A stretch of 45,234 nt of DNA from Betaproteobacteria bacterium (GTDB lineage Bacteria > Pseudomonadota > Gammaproteobacteria > Burkholderiales > SG8-41), in contig JAQGMI010000118.1 of the NCBI GenBank assembly GCA_028292435.1, positions 1-45,234 of the forward strand. The letters are read 5' to 3'. Positions within the stretch are counted from its first letter, which is position 1. Every line of letters begins with the position of its first letter. Below the pieces are notes generated by a model. The model had not been told where the DNA came from. It did not search any database and saw only the letters and a list, made by a program, of their open reading frames with translations. Positions 7,630-15,915 of this stretch are shown in pieces. A program made the translations under genes and the position numbers.

Positions 7630-9345
7630 ATGAGCGTACGAGCTGCAAAATCAAATAATTCCACAACGCTGCCGGCGCGACGCCAATGGCTTGCACGCAT
7701 GAGTGCGCTCGCTTCGGTTGCCGCAGTGCCGCTGTGGCTGCCGCGCGCACGGGCGAATTCCCAGACGGTCTTTGGCAATGTGCCCGGCACCGCCCTGGTG
7801 ATAGGCAATTCCGCTTACTTGCCGGCGCCGCTCGGCAATCCAGTCAACGATGCACGCGCGATCGGCAGCGAACTGCAGAAGCTCGGCTTCTCAGTGAGTG
7901 TGCAACTCGATGCCGGACGCATGCAGTTGATCGAGGCGATCCGCCAATTCAGCAGCGAGCTCGCCGCGAACAAAGGTGTTGGCGTTTTCTATTTTGCCGG
8001 TCATGGCGCCCAGCTAGCTTCGCGTAACTACCTCGTACCGGTTGACGCCGCCATCCGCCGCCCTGCAGACCTGCACGATAAGGCGGTCGAATTGAATTCG
8101 CTGCTGCAGGCTCTGGGCGCGGCGCGCAACCAGACAAACATAGTCATTCTTGATGCATGCCGCGAAAATTCGCTCGATAGCGAACTCACGGGCCAGGGCC
8201 TTTCGCAGTACGATGCACCGCCCGGCACGCTGCTGGCGTATGCGGCGACACCCGGCAAAACGGCACCTGATTCGATTGGCAGAAACGGCCTCTATGTCAG
8301 GGCACTGTTGCGCGAACTGGCATTGCCTGCGGCCTCCGTCGAGGACGTGTTCAAACGCGTCCGGCTCGCGGTTCGCCTCCAGTCTGAAGGACGGCAAGTG
8401 CCCTGGCAAAGCGCCGCACTCGAGCATGACTTCACTTTTCGCGCCCCCGAACAATCGGCCGGCCTCACACGCGAAGAGTCGGAACGACAGTTCGAAGCTG
8501 AGCTTGCGGTTTGGCAGAAAGTCGAATTCTCAAAAAATCCGGCGTCGCTCGCGTATTACCTGCGCCGCTATCCGAGCGGAATGTTCTCCGAGCTCGCGCA
8601 ATTCCGGCTCGAATCGCTGTTCGTAAACAATCGCCAGTCATTCATCCGGGCCGCATGGACGGCGCCTGCGGCGGCGGCGATCGCGCCAAACCCGTTTAGC
8701 AAAGGCACATTCCTGGCAGACGCGCGTTACGCCGTCGGCGATAGCTACAGTTACCGGGCAATAGACGTATTTTCGCGGGCACCAGGCAGACACTTCACCG
8801 AGACCGTCACCGCCATCACGAATTCGAACGTTGTCTTCAACGATGGCAGCAAGGTCATCGATTTTCTCGGCAACGATGTCAAATCCGATCTCGCCGTTTT
8901 CGCGTCACCCGTTCAGTTTTTGCCGGCCGAATATGCAATTGGCAAGAAATGGACGACGCGATTCGAGCGCAAGAGCCACTTCAATCCCCTGTCCAGCGAC
9001 ATCGTCGCACTGAACTTCAGCATCAAAGCCAAGGAAACGATCAGCGTGCCGGCCGGCACATTCGACGCCTTTAAGATCGAGGGCCAGGGAATCACCTCGA
9101 GCGGTGAGCACTGGCAAAGTCGCTTTTGGGTTGCGCCGGAAATCAGCCGACGACCGCTCGCGTCGGAACTGATTCTCGAAGCCGGCGGCCGCCATCTAAT
9201 GACCGAGCGCCACGAACTGATCGATTTCAGGGAAAGAAATACGCCCGCTGCCGAACGCAACCGGGTCGGCCAGCACATGACTGCGCGCTTGAACGTATGC
9301 AATCGCTCCCTCGCACGCATCGGCAGTTGTTACTCCACTTCCTGA
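7630..9345 (+). CDS. Exported caspase-like (peptidase C14) protein with beta-rich C-terminus
   Basis: A 571-residue protein. The N-terminus 'ARRQWLARMSALASVAAV' is a Tat-like signal with RRxWL, cleaved near ARA-N (about residue 42). Residues 52-260 form a caspase/metacaspase p20-like domain: 'ALVIGNSAY', 'NPVNDARAIGSEL', the catalytic His125 in YFAGHG and catalytic Cys177 in LDACREN. A linker with a Trp/Tyr-rich 'PASLAYYLRRYPSG' segment follows, then a C-terminal domain (about 365-540) that resembles DUF3108-type beta barrels ('VPAGTFDAFKIEG', 'FWVAPEISR'). Bacterial orthocaspases cleave after basic residues; the substrate is unknown. The start is the ATG after AAGGAG; an earlier start would lengthen the leader unnaturally. 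It is divergent from the repeat/hydrolase gene. Confidence 0.87.
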   Translation: MSVRAAKSNNSTTLPARRQWLARMSALASVAAVPLWLPRARANSQTVFGNVPGTALVIGNSAYLPAPLGNPVNDARAIGSELQKLGFSVSVQLDAGRMQLIEAIRQFSSELAANKGVGVFYFAGHGAQLASRNYLVPVDAAIRRPADLHDKAVELNSLLQALGAARNQTNIVILDACRENSLDSELTGQGLSQYDAPPGTLLAYAATPGKTAPDSIGRNGLYVRALLRELALPAASVEDVFKRVRLAVRLQSEGRQVPWQSAALEHDFTFRAPEQSAGLTREESERQFEAELAVWQKVEFSKNPASLAYYLRRYPSGMFSELAQFRLESLFVNNRQSFIRAAWTAPAAAAIAPNPFSKGTFLADARYAVGDSYSYRAIDVFSRAPGRHFTETVTAITNSNVVFNDGSKVIDFLGNDVKSDLAVFASPVQFLPAEYAIGKKWTTRFERKSHFNPLSSDIVALNFSIKAKETISVPAGTFDAFKIEGQGITSSGEHWQSRFWVAPEISRRPLASELILEAGGRHLMTERHELIDFRERNTPAAERNRVGQHMTARLNVCNRSLARIGSCYSTS

Positions 9346-9406
9346 TCGGGAACTGAAAAGCGCCTGACGCGGCCGGCCTGGCCGCTTTCGCCACATTCGG
9401 AAGACA

Positions 9407-9811
9407 TTAATCGCCTGGTTTTGACTGCCCGGTCGGCGTCCCGCCGGACGGCGGTTTTTCGATAGTCACTACGAACGATTTTTTGCGGCCATTGCGCACG
9501 ACTTCGACGTTTGCGTCATTGCCGCAGCTCGCGTCGACATATTTTTTAAGCTCGGCGCTGTTTTTTATTTTTTTGCCGGCAAACCGAATGATGACATCGC
9601 CGATTTCGAGCCCCGCTTTCTCCGCGGGCGAATCGGTGCCGATGTGAGAAATCAATGCCCCGCGGATGCGGCGCAGTCGCAGCAGCGACGCGAGATAAGT
9701 CATCCGTTTTGCCACCCGGCCGCCGGGGTAGGCGCGCTTATGCAATGAGACGACCCCAAGCGCAACCACACCGGCGATCGCCGCAAGTATTGAGCGCAAT
9801 CCGCAAGCCAC
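9407..9811 (-). CDS. Small membrane-anchored PDZ-domain protein
   Basis: A 134-residue protein with an N-terminal hydrophobic segment ('SILAAIAGVVALGVVSL', about residues 7-23) followed by one PDZ domain: 'ISHIGTDSPAEKAGLEIGDVI', 'FAGKKIKNSAELKKYV' and 'VEVVRNGRKKSFVVTIEKP'. There is no protease domain, so it is not HtrA. It is the last gene of the secretion operon, 53 bases after the third small pseudopilin. GspC proteins normally carry a C-terminal PDZ domain, and the GspC-like gene of this operon lacks one, so this may be the missing module on a separate polypeptide (inference). The start is GTG and is uncertain. Confidence 0.75.
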   Translation of the reverse strand: MACGLRSILAAIAGVVALGVVSLHKRAYPGGRVAKRMTYLASLLRLRRIRGALISHIGTDSPAEKAGLEIGDVIIRFAGKKIKNSAELKKYVDASCGNDANVEVVRNGRKKSFVVTIEKPPSGGTPTGQSKPGD

Positions 9812-9864
9812 GATTACGCGGGTTTATACATGGGTCTGTCCCACCGGCTGCTTGCCTGGCAAGA

Positions 9865-10416
9865 TCATTGGCCGGCGTCCGGCATGAAGTCGCGTTTTTG
9901 CAGCTGCAAATCGTCGCCATCGAGCGCCGGCCGGTTGGTGTTGACCGATTGCATCGTCGGCGCATCCACGGCGACGAACCGCCAATCGGAATAATGTCGC
10001 GCCTGCGCGAACGGAGCAAAAGCGTCCCGAAAATTATCGCGTTTGAGCGGCGCCTCGCGTGACTGGCTGAAGACGCCGACGATGCGGCCCTCCCCGCTCG
10101 TGATCAGGCCCCATTCGCGCTTTCCGGTCATTGGATCGACATATATTTTTCGCAGATGCCGCTCTACGGTAACGTAACGTTGATCTTCGACAAGGTCCTG
10201 CAGCGAGCGCGGAAACTCGCGCATGCGGTTCGGACCGTTGCGGTAGTAATGAAGAATCGCATCCTGGATCGCCGCGCCGGCAAACAACAACTGTTGCTCC
10301 TTGGCACGCTTGCCCGCCGTGTGCCACACGACGCCGGCCAGGGCGAGACCGACCCCTGCCAGCGCCAGCGCGAACAGCAAACCAAGATAAGTGAACCCCT
10401 TAACATTGCCTCCCAT
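9865..10416 (-). CDS. Minor pseudopilin with atypical prepilin signal
   Basis: A 183-residue protein starting MGGNVKG/FTYLGLLFALALAG: a short basic leader ending in Gly, Phe at +1 and a hydrophobic helix, as cut by prepilin peptidase. The position-5 Glu of true prepilins is replaced (FTYLG instead of FTLIE), as also seen in GspK-type tip pseudopilins. The body contains 'AIQDAILHYYRNGPNRM' and 'YVDPMTGKREWGLI', a GspG-like region, and ends 'MQSVNTNRPALDGDDLQ'. The ATG lies 7 bases after the stop of the preceding pseudopilin, and an extension to an upstream start would overlap it deeply, so this start is preferred. Probably a minor or tip subunit of the secretion pseudopilus. Confidence 0.8.
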   Translation of the reverse strand: MGGNVKGFTYLGLLFALALAGVGLALAGVVWHTAGKRAKEQQLLFAGAAIQDAILHYYRNGPNRMREFPRSLQDLVEDQRYVTVERHLRKIYVDPMTGKREWGLITSGEGRIVGVFSQSREAPLKRDNFRDAFAPFAQARHYSDWRFVAVDAPTMQSVNTNRPALDGDDLQLQKRDFMPDAGQ

Positions 10417-10423
10417 TACCACC

Positions 10424-10804
10424 TCACCACTCCGAATACGCCGTGCCGTCAGCCGCCTTGCCTTCGGCGCCGCTTCTGACGTCATAAACTTTTCCCGGCA
10501 AGCTTGCGTCTGCCGGTGGCGCGAGCGTGACCCAGGTCTCCACGCTTTGCGTCAGCGGATCGGACGGCAGCGTGCGCAGGTAACGTTTGGCTGTCAGGTC
10601 GGCGAGCGCTTCCGGATACTTGCCCTGGTCGCCGTAAAACTTGTCGATCGCATCGCGCAGGGTCGCGAGATTTTGCTTCAGGGCGGATTCTTTCGACCGT
10701 TGCACGCTCTGAAAATAATGCGGCGCGGCGATGGACAGCAGCAGCGAAACGATGGTCAACACCACGATGAGTTCGATCAGGGTAAAACCGGCGCGGCTTT
10801 TCAT
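10424..10804 (-). CDS. Type II secretion pseudopilin (GspG/GspH-like)
   Basis: A 126-residue protein with a canonical class III signal: MKSRAG/FTLIELIVVLTIVSLLL, including Glu5 of the mature form. It continues with 'YFQSVQRSKESALKQNLATLRDAIDKFYGDQGKYPEAL', a GspG-like helix and loop, and ends in 'YDVRSGAEGKAADGTAYSEW', a C-terminal Trp pattern shared with its neighbours. Shorter than the major pseudopilin and one of three small ones at the end of the operon. The ATG is 4 bases past the stop of the upstream pseudopilin. Confidence 0.86.
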   Translation of the reverse strand: MKSRAGFTLIELIVVLTIVSLLLSIAAPHYFQSVQRSKESALKQNLATLRDAIDKFYGDQGKYPEALADLTAKRYLRTLPSDPLTQSVETWVTLAPPADASLPGKVYDVRSGAEGKAADGTAYSEW

Positions 10805-10808
10805 GTGC

Positions 10809-11303
10809 TCACCAATCGCGATAGCGGATGCCGTTAATGCCGGTGCCCGGCGCGAGCGAGTACACGTCGTAAACGTCGCGGCCTTCGCGCGGGGCGTCGG
10901 GCGGGCTTGCATAGCTGCGCTTGCCCCACGTCTCTGCAGCCGTTTTTTCCGCGTCGATTGCGAACGGGTCGCGTGGCAGGCGGCGCAGGAAGTAGATCTT
11001 CCGGTTGTCCGGCGCTTTGAGATCGACGACCCCGTTGACGAGCGATGCGAGCCCGCCGGGATAACGGCTGTCATCGTCGTTGCGGGCGATGCGGCCTTCG
11101 TCCGCGGCGCGCTTGTATTCGTCGATGGCAGTACGGATTTGCCGCAGCGCTTCCTGCAGCTGCTGCTCCCGCGTGCGTTTTACGGACAACTCGGCCATCG
11201 GTACGGCCGCGCTGGCGAGGATCCCGACAATCGTCACCGTGATCACCAGTTCAATCAAGGTGAATCCTCCGGCGCGCTTGCGCGCGTTAACACCGCAGGT
11301 CAT
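10809..11303 (-). CDS. Type II secretion pseudopilin
   Basis: A 164-residue pseudopilin. The leader MTCGVNARKRAGG precedes FTLIELVITVTIVGILASAAVP, with Glu5 present. The body carries 'LRQIRTAIDEYKRAADEGRI', a region binding the GspG-like core, 'RRLPRDPFAIDAEKTAAETW' and ends 'GTGINGIRYRDW'. Its ATG overlaps the stop of the secretin gene by four bases (ATGA), so translation is probably coupled. Subunit of the periplasmic pseudopilus that pushes substrates through the secretin (family knowledge). Confidence 0.88.
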   Translation of the reverse strand: MTCGVNARKRAGGFTLIELVITVTIVGILASAAVPMAELSVKRTREQQLQEALRQIRTAIDEYKRAADEGRIARNDDDSRYPGGLASLVNGVVDLKAPDNRKIYFLRRLPRDPFAIDAEKTAAETWGKRSYASPPDAPREGRDVYDVYSLAPGTGINGIRYRDW

Positions 11304-13576
11304 GGCAGCAGTTTCACCGACTGCGGCGGCGGCGCTGCGACGAGCAAGGCTGAGCCGGTCCCATCCTGCGCCGTGACGTTCTCGATCCGGAATTGCGTGT
11401 CGCCCGGTACCGTGACGAGCGGTTTGAAGCGCACCTTGATCACAGTTCCCATCGCGTTGTTCTCGGTTGCGGTGAACTTGAGCGTCATGCGTCCCGGCGT
11501 GCCACCGGGACCGCCGTCGAGCACGGCGGGGTCGTAGACGAGATCGAATTGACCGGCGCGTAATTGCGGAGACGCGACGATGGCGACGCCTACGTCCTGA
11601 TCGAGTTTCGCCGTCGCATCCGCCGCAATACTGAGGGTCGCCCCAGGCGGCGAATTTTGCGCCGGTGGCGGCGCAATCATTCCCGCGGCGGCTGGCGCGA
11701 GCGGTGCCGCCGCGGCGCCTTGGCCCGCGGCGGGCGAGCCGGAAGACATCGCCAATGCGCCCGGCGCAGTCGCGCCGATCTGCAGCGGCGGCGTGCCCGC
11801 GGCCATATCGGTGCCGCCGCTGAATTCGGCCGCGTAAAATTCCGGCCGTGCCAGATTGCGCACGATGCGCGGCGTTATCAGCAGCACGATCTCCGTTTTG
11901 GTTTTGTCCGTGCGATTGGTCGAAAACAGTTTGCCGATCAGCGGAATATCGCCCAAGCCCGGAATCTTGCTCGCGTTATAGCGATCTTCGTCGTTGATAA
12001 GTCCGGCCAGCACTTGCGTTTCGCCGTTCTTCAGACGCAATGCCGTCGCGGCATTGCGCGTGCCGACCTGATAAGTCAGCACGCCCTGGCGATTGGTAAT
12101 TTCGCGCACGATGTTGCTCACTTCCAGCCCGACCCGGATCGACACTTCATCATCGAGCTGCACGTTCGGTTCAACGTCGAGCTTCAACCCGATGTCCAGA
12201 TAGCTGACCGATTGCGAAACGCCCACGTTCGCCGTCGAAGTCGTCGTGATGACCGGCACCTTGTCGCCGATGTGGATCTTCGCCTTCTCGCGGTTCTTGA
12301 CGCGGATACGCGGATTGGCGAGCAGGTTCACATCGCTCGATTCGCTTTTCAGGTTGAGCGCCGGATTAGGCGAGATGCCCACCTGGCCCGCGGCAGGACC
12401 GCCGCGCAACGTGTTGAGCGTGAGCTGGCTCGTGGTCGTGGTCGCATCGGTCGACTGCACGACGACGCCGCCGGTCGTGGTGACGGTCTGCGGCGACGGC
12501 ACGATATTCAACACCGTGAACTGGTTCGGATACTGGATGCCGAGCTCCTGCAATTTGCTGCGCTTCACTTCCATCACTTCGAGCTCGAGCATGACTTCGG
12601 GTTCGGCGAGGTCCTGTGCGGCAATCAACTTCTCCGCCATGCGCACGGCTTCCGGCGTGTCGCGCATGATCAGCAGATTCAGTTTTTCGTCGATGAACAC
12701 AGTGCTGCTGCGGATCAGCGTCTTGATCATAATCTGCGTCTGCTTCGCGTCCGCGTTGCCGAGATAGAAACTGCGCACGACCAGCGCCTGGTATTCCTTT
12801 ATCTTGGCTGGCGAATTCGGGTAGATGAGTACCGAATTTTCGTTGAGCACCTTGCGCTCAAGCTGGTTGGTGACGAGCAGCAGCTTGACTGCATCCTCGA
12901 TATTCGAGTCACGCACGAAGATCGTAACGCGAATATCGGGACGCACGTCCTTGTCGAACACGAAGTTGATGCCTGCGGTGCGCGAGATCATCTCGAACAC
13001 GGTTTTTATCGGCGCGTCGCGAAATTCGAGCGTGATCGGTTTGGTCGTAGCCGGCTTTAACACAGGCTCTCCCGCACCGGCAGTCCGGGCGCGGTCGATG
13101 ATGCGGCGCTCGAGCGCTTTGGCCTGAGGCAGGTTCGGATTTTCGGCGAGCACCGAGCGCAATAACGTCTCGGCCGCGCGCGCGTCACCTTTGTCGAGCG
13201 CCTGGGCGGCTTGCGCCAGCGATTGCCTGAGCCGCACGTCGGCCTGCAAGCCCCGCACGCCGGCCTTGACGCGCGGATTTTCAGCGTCGAGCGCGAGCGC
13301 CTTGTTATACGCGCGCTCGGCACCAGCGCCGTCCCCCTGCGCGCGCAGCGCATCGCCCTCGGCGAGGTGGCGTGCCAGGAGCAACTCGCGCTGGCGCACC
13401 AGCGTCGTTCGATACTCCATGTTCTTCGGGTCGTCCTTGACCGCCTGTTCGAGGCGCGCAATACCCTCCTCCTGCTTGCCCTCGTCGAGCAGACGCTTGC
13501 CGTCGCTGAAATTACGGGAGAGGCAACCTGCGAGCAGGATAAGCGCAAGCATCAGTACTGGTATTGCGGATTTCAA
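11300..13576 (-). CDS. gspD: Lipoprotein secretin with TPRs and C-terminal cohesin-like domain
   Basis: A 758-residue outer-membrane channel protein. 'LILLAGCLSRN' is a lipobox with Cys18. Residues about 25-150 are TPR-like ('GIARLEQAVKDDPKNMEY', 'AYNKALALDAENPRV'). An STN/N0 domain follows (about 178-240, 'ITLEFRDAPIKTVFEMISR'), then an N1-like domain ('LIRSSTVFIDEKLNLLIMRD') and the secretin core, with 'NPRIRVKNREKAKIHIGDKVPV' and 'IPGLGDIPLIGKLFS' near residue 555. The last ~115 residues look like a cohesin fold ('VVASPQLRAGQFDLVYDPAVLDG'-type strands). Gene order and the lipoprotein/TPR form resemble MshL/PilQ-related secretins in loci with PilMNO. Start ATG overlaps the stop of the GspC-like gene by four bases. 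Confidence 0.93.
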   Translation of the reverse strand: MKSAIPVLMLALILLAGCLSRNFSDGKRLLDEGKQEEGIARLEQAVKDDPKNMEYRTTLVRQRELLLARHLAEGDALRAQGDGAGAERAYNKALALDAENPRVKAGVRGLQADVRLRQSLAQAAQALDKGDARAAETLLRSVLAENPNLPQAKALERRIIDRARTAGAGEPVLKPATTKPITLEFRDAPIKTVFEMISRTAGINFVFDKDVRPDIRVTIFVRDSNIEDAVKLLLVTNQLERKVLNENSVLIYPNSPAKIKEYQALVVRSFYLGNADAKQTQIMIKTLIRSSTVFIDEKLNLLIMRDTPEAVRMAEKLIAAQDLAEPEVMLELEVMEVKRSKLQELGIQYPNQFTVLNIVPSPQTVTTTGGVVVQSTDATTTTSQLTLNTLRGGPAAGQVGISPNPALNLKSESSDVNLLANPRIRVKNREKAKIHIGDKVPVITTTSTANVGVSQSVSYLDIGLKLDVEPNVQLDDEVSIRVGLEVSNIVREITNRQGVLTYQVGTRNAATALRLKNGETQVLAGLINDEDRYNASKIPGLGDIPLIGKLFSTNRTDKTKTEIVLLITPRIVRNLARPEFYAAEFSGGTDMAAGTPPLQIGATAPGALAMSSGSPAAGQGAAAAPLAPAAAGMIAPPPAQNSPPGATLSIAADATAKLDQDVGVAIVASPQLRAGQFDLVYDPAVLDGGPGGTPGRMTLKFTATENNAMGTVIKVRFKPLVTVPGDTQFRIENVTAQDGTGSALLVAAPPPQSVKLLP

Positions 13577-14073
13577 TTGGCACTTCCGATTGCGAGAGAT
13601 TGCTGCAGGTTAAGCGGGAGATAAGTCAGCAACATCATCGTGGGCTTGATGTCGTCGACCTGATAATTGCCATCGAGCCTGTCGCCGCTGCGAACCGCAT
13701 AGTTGCGGTCTTGCGAGCTTAGAAAAACCACGATGCGGCCGTCCTCCATCATCTTGCCGACGTAGATAAATGGCAGCGGCGGTGCTTGCGGCGGCGCGGG
13801 CGTCATTTTTATTCTGGGCGCAGGCGGAACCCAGGACCGCGGTTCGAACGCATCAGTAATCGGCGCGTCGGACTTCTGAACATCGAGCCTGCTAAGGTCG
13901 ATTTCCGGCAACGACTCGCTCGATGCGCCCGCTTGCGCAGCGGCCGATGGCCGCGCGGGGTGCGCCAACGCCGCGGTCGCCGGTTCGCCACCGTATCGCC
14001 ACAACCCGCCGATTACGCCCGCAACTAGCGTGACGCCGAGCAACCAGCGTCTATTCATTCGCATCAGGATCAT
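13573..14073 (-). CDS. GspC/PilP-like inner-membrane protein
   Basis: A 166-residue protein with one N-terminal transmembrane helix ('WLLGVTLVAGVIGGLWRY', about 9-26), a Pro/Ala-rich linker (about 80-105, 'PPAPRIKMTPAPPQAPPLP') and a small beta domain: 'FIYVGKMMEDGRIVVFLSSQDRNYAV', 'GDRLDGNYQVDDI'. This is the layout of the homology region of GspC or of PilP, which link the inner-membrane platform to the secretin. Similar genes in betaproteobacterial loci carry the odd annotation 'secretion system X'. It lacks the PDZ domain of classical GspC. Its ATG overlaps the stop of the preceding gene by four bases, and its stop overlaps the secretin start the same way. Confidence 0.78.
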   Translation of the reverse strand: MILMRMNRRWLLGVTLVAGVIGGLWRYGGEPATAALAHPARPSAAAQAGASSESLPEIDLSRLDVQKSDAPITDAFEPRSWVPPAPRIKMTPAPPQAPPLPFIYVGKMMEDGRIVVFLSSQDRNYAVRSGDRLDGNYQVDDIKPTMMLLTYLPLNLQQSLAIGSAN

Positions 14074-14618
14074 TGGCCGCCGGCGAGATACAAAGTGAGC
14101 CGCACCCGCGTTTCGGTCGCGCGCGCATCGACGCTGTCGCGCTTGATTGCGACTTCGTCCAGCGCCGCGGCGGGAATCTCGGTCAACACCTGCTCGAGAA
14201 ACGCGCGCACTTGCGCGTATCCGCCGTGCAGCGGCAGCGTGATCTGGTACCGCGCGAGCCCGCCATCGCGGGCGGCGGTCAACCGGTATTCGCCGGTTGC
14301 CAGTGTGAGGTCGTTGTGCCTGGCGATCTGATGCATACGCAAAATCCAGGCGGGCGCCTCGCTCAGGGTCGGGAAATTACGCGTAAATGTGGCGAGCTGA
14401 CTGCTGCTGCGCGCGGCCGCTTCTCCATCGTGCGGCGTCGAGACAGCCGCGCTGCGAACGCGCGTGAGCTCAGCGCGCAGGCGGCCGATCTCCTCTTTGG
14501 CGGGCGCCACTGCCGAAACAAAAAAAGCGAGCGCAAATACACCGAGACCCACGCCGGCCGCACTCAACACATCGAGGTCCGTTCCCGCACGATTCAGGAA
14601 TCGCAGATACCGGCTCAC
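14070..14618 (-). CDS. PilO/GspM-like inner-membrane protein
   Basis: About 182 residues: one transmembrane segment ('VLSAAGVGLGVFALAFFVSAV'-type, about 15-35), a coiled-coil stretch ('EEIGRLRAELTRVRSAAV') and a ferredoxin-like periplasmic domain ending in 'ALDEVAIKRDSVDARATETRVRL', all typical of PilO/GspM. The start is a choice between ATG at 14636, which overlaps the previous gene by 22 bases, and GTG at 14618, which overlaps its TGA by four (GTGA). Four-base overlaps occur at most junctions of this operon, so GTG is preferred. Neither has a clear ribosome site, which fits translational coupling. Confidence 0.75.
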   Translation of the reverse strand: MSRYLRFLNRAGTDLDVLSAAGVGLGVFALAFFVSAVAPAKEEIGRLRAELTRVRSAAVSTPHDGEAAARSSSQLATFTRNFPTLSEAPAWILRMHQIARHNDLTLATGEYRLTAARDGGLARYQITLPLHGGYAQVRAFLEQVLTEIPAAALDEVAIKRDSVDARATETRVRLTLYLAGGQ

Positions 14619-15139
14619 GACTGCGCACCCGCCCATGTTGCATTCAGGTTGAAGCGCACGACCGGGCGTCCCTGGTTCATCTTTACTTCGTGGCCGGCGA
14701 GATGCACGTTTTTCAGCGACGACTGCGCTTCGAGCCGTTCGATGTAATCGGTGAGCGCGGCGGCATCGCGCGCTTCGCCGCTGATGCGCACGAGACCCGC
14801 TGCGGCATCCGGCTCCACGGCGAGCAAACCGATCTTCACGCTGGATGCGCTTTCAATATCGCGAAACAGGCCGTCCCACGGCACCGTTTTTTTACGCACG
14901 ACCTGGTTCGCCAGCACGATACGCGCGCGCAGGCGATCGACGTCAGCCGTGCCGTTCGCGCGAGCACGCGTTGCCGGCGTCAGCGACGCGAGCTCGCGCT
15001 CGAGCGCGGCGATTTCCCGCGAGGCCGCAACGTATTGCTGAGTGCCGAAGGCAGCCGCCGCGATGCCGGCAACCAAGAGCAGCGCTCCCGTCAGCGTGTA
15101 TCGCCGCCGCGGCCGCACAAAATCCAGCTCGAGTTTCAT
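14615..15139 (-). CDS. PilN-like inner-membrane assembly protein
   Basis: A 174-residue protein: MKLELDFVRPRRRYTL, a PilN-like cytoplasmic lead (though the usual INLLP motif is not conserved), a transmembrane helix ('GALLLVAGIAAAAFGTQQYV', about 17-36), a short coiled coil ('ASREIAALERELASL') and a periplasmic ferredoxin-like fold ('SVKIGLLAVEPDAAAGLVRI', 'YIERLEAQSSLKNVHLAGHE'). PilN binds PilM in the cytoplasm and PilO in the periplasm; its neighbours here fit. ATG overlaps the previous stop by four bases (ATGA). Confidence 0.83.
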   Translation of the reverse strand: MKLELDFVRPRRRYTLTGALLLVAGIAAAAFGTQQYVAASREIAALERELASLTPATRARANGTADVDRLRARIVLANQVVRKKTVPWDGLFRDIESASSVKIGLLAVEPDAAAGLVRISGEARDAAALTDYIERLEAQSSLKNVHLAGHEVKMNQGRPVVRFNLNATWAGAQS

Positions 15140-15915
15140 CTGAGGGTCCACGCCGGCAACGGTGATGCAAGCCAGCCATGCGCTTCCAGCGATGCATGAT
15201 CGATCGGCGATGCGGCGTGCACATAAAGTCGGCCCGCCGCGGGATCGATGCCGGCACACAGAGCGTCCTGTTCGAGTTGCGTCAGCAGATGCTGCTCCGG
15301 GGATTGCGCAAAACGCGCCGCGCGCACCGACGAGCACTCGCCTTTTTCCAGACGTGCGATGCACGAGTGTCCTGAGTCGATGAGTGCCAGCCAGCCACTG
15401 AATTCGCGGTCCACGCGTGCAAGGTCGTCCACTGCCGAGCACAGCGCCGGCTGCACTGAACTTAAGCTCAGACCCAGGTTGCGCACTCCGCTTCGCAATG
15501 TCTCGATCAATTCAAGCTCCGTCGCGGCGGCAATGTGCGGCCTGCCCTGCGCCGCAGCGTTGACGCAAACCGCCCAGTCGCGCGCGGTCTCGCCATACCG
15601 GTCCACGAATGACTGTTGTGCGTAGACAAGCACATCGCGATCGCTCAGTTTTTCAATCCACGGCAACACGAGGTAACGCACGAGCGCCCCGTGCAGCGTG
15701 ACGCGCAGCGCAGCATTTCGCCATCCGTTCGACTCGAGATATGCGCTCATTGTGGCCACGGCGTTATGCGCTACGGATGCAGCGGCGGCGCCACTCACCA
15801 CCGTCAAGGTCTCGCATGCGAGTTCTCGCCGCCGGAATCCGCGCGAGCGGCGCGTTAAGGTGACGGCAGCCGGCGCAAGCTGCGCGGTTATTTCTTCACG
15901 CCACCACGGTGACAC
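15136..15915 (-). CDS. PilM/GspL-like cytoplasmic platform protein
   Basis: A 259-residue, divergent actin-fold protein of the PilM/GspL cytoplasmic type, assigned mainly by position between GspE and PilN. Visible features are 'LRVTLHGALVRYLVLPW', 'LVYAQQSFVDRYGETARDWAV' and 'GLSLSSVQPALCSAVDDLAR' followed by 'GWLALIDSGHSCIARLEKG', which match the second half of PilM/GspL-cyto domains. It is shorter than PilM (about 350 residues) and has no transmembrane helix. GTG is the start; it overlaps the GspE stop by 20 bases. Probably couples the GspE ATPase to the PilN/PilO-like membrane parts. Confidence 0.72.
   Translation of the reverse strand: MSPWWREEITAQLAPAAVTLTRRSRGFRRRELACETLTVVSGAAAASVAHNAVATMSAYLESNGWRNAALRVTLHGALVRYLVLPWIEKLSDRDVLVYAQQSFVDRYGETARDWAVCVNAAAQGRPHIAAATELELIETLRSGVRNLGLSLSSVQPALCSAVDDLARVDREFSGWLALIDSGHSCIARLEKGECSSVRAARFAQSPEQHLLTQLEQDALCAGIDPAAGRLYVHAASPIDHASLEAHGWLASPLPAWTLR

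Noticed and set aside
9369..9385. Hairpin GCGGCC/GGCCGC between the caspase-like and PDZ genes
   Set aside because: Short stem with almost no T run; too weak to call a terminator.
11564..13060. 498-codon plus-strand open frame
   Set aside because: Antisense to the secretin and rich in Arg/His typical of shadow frames.
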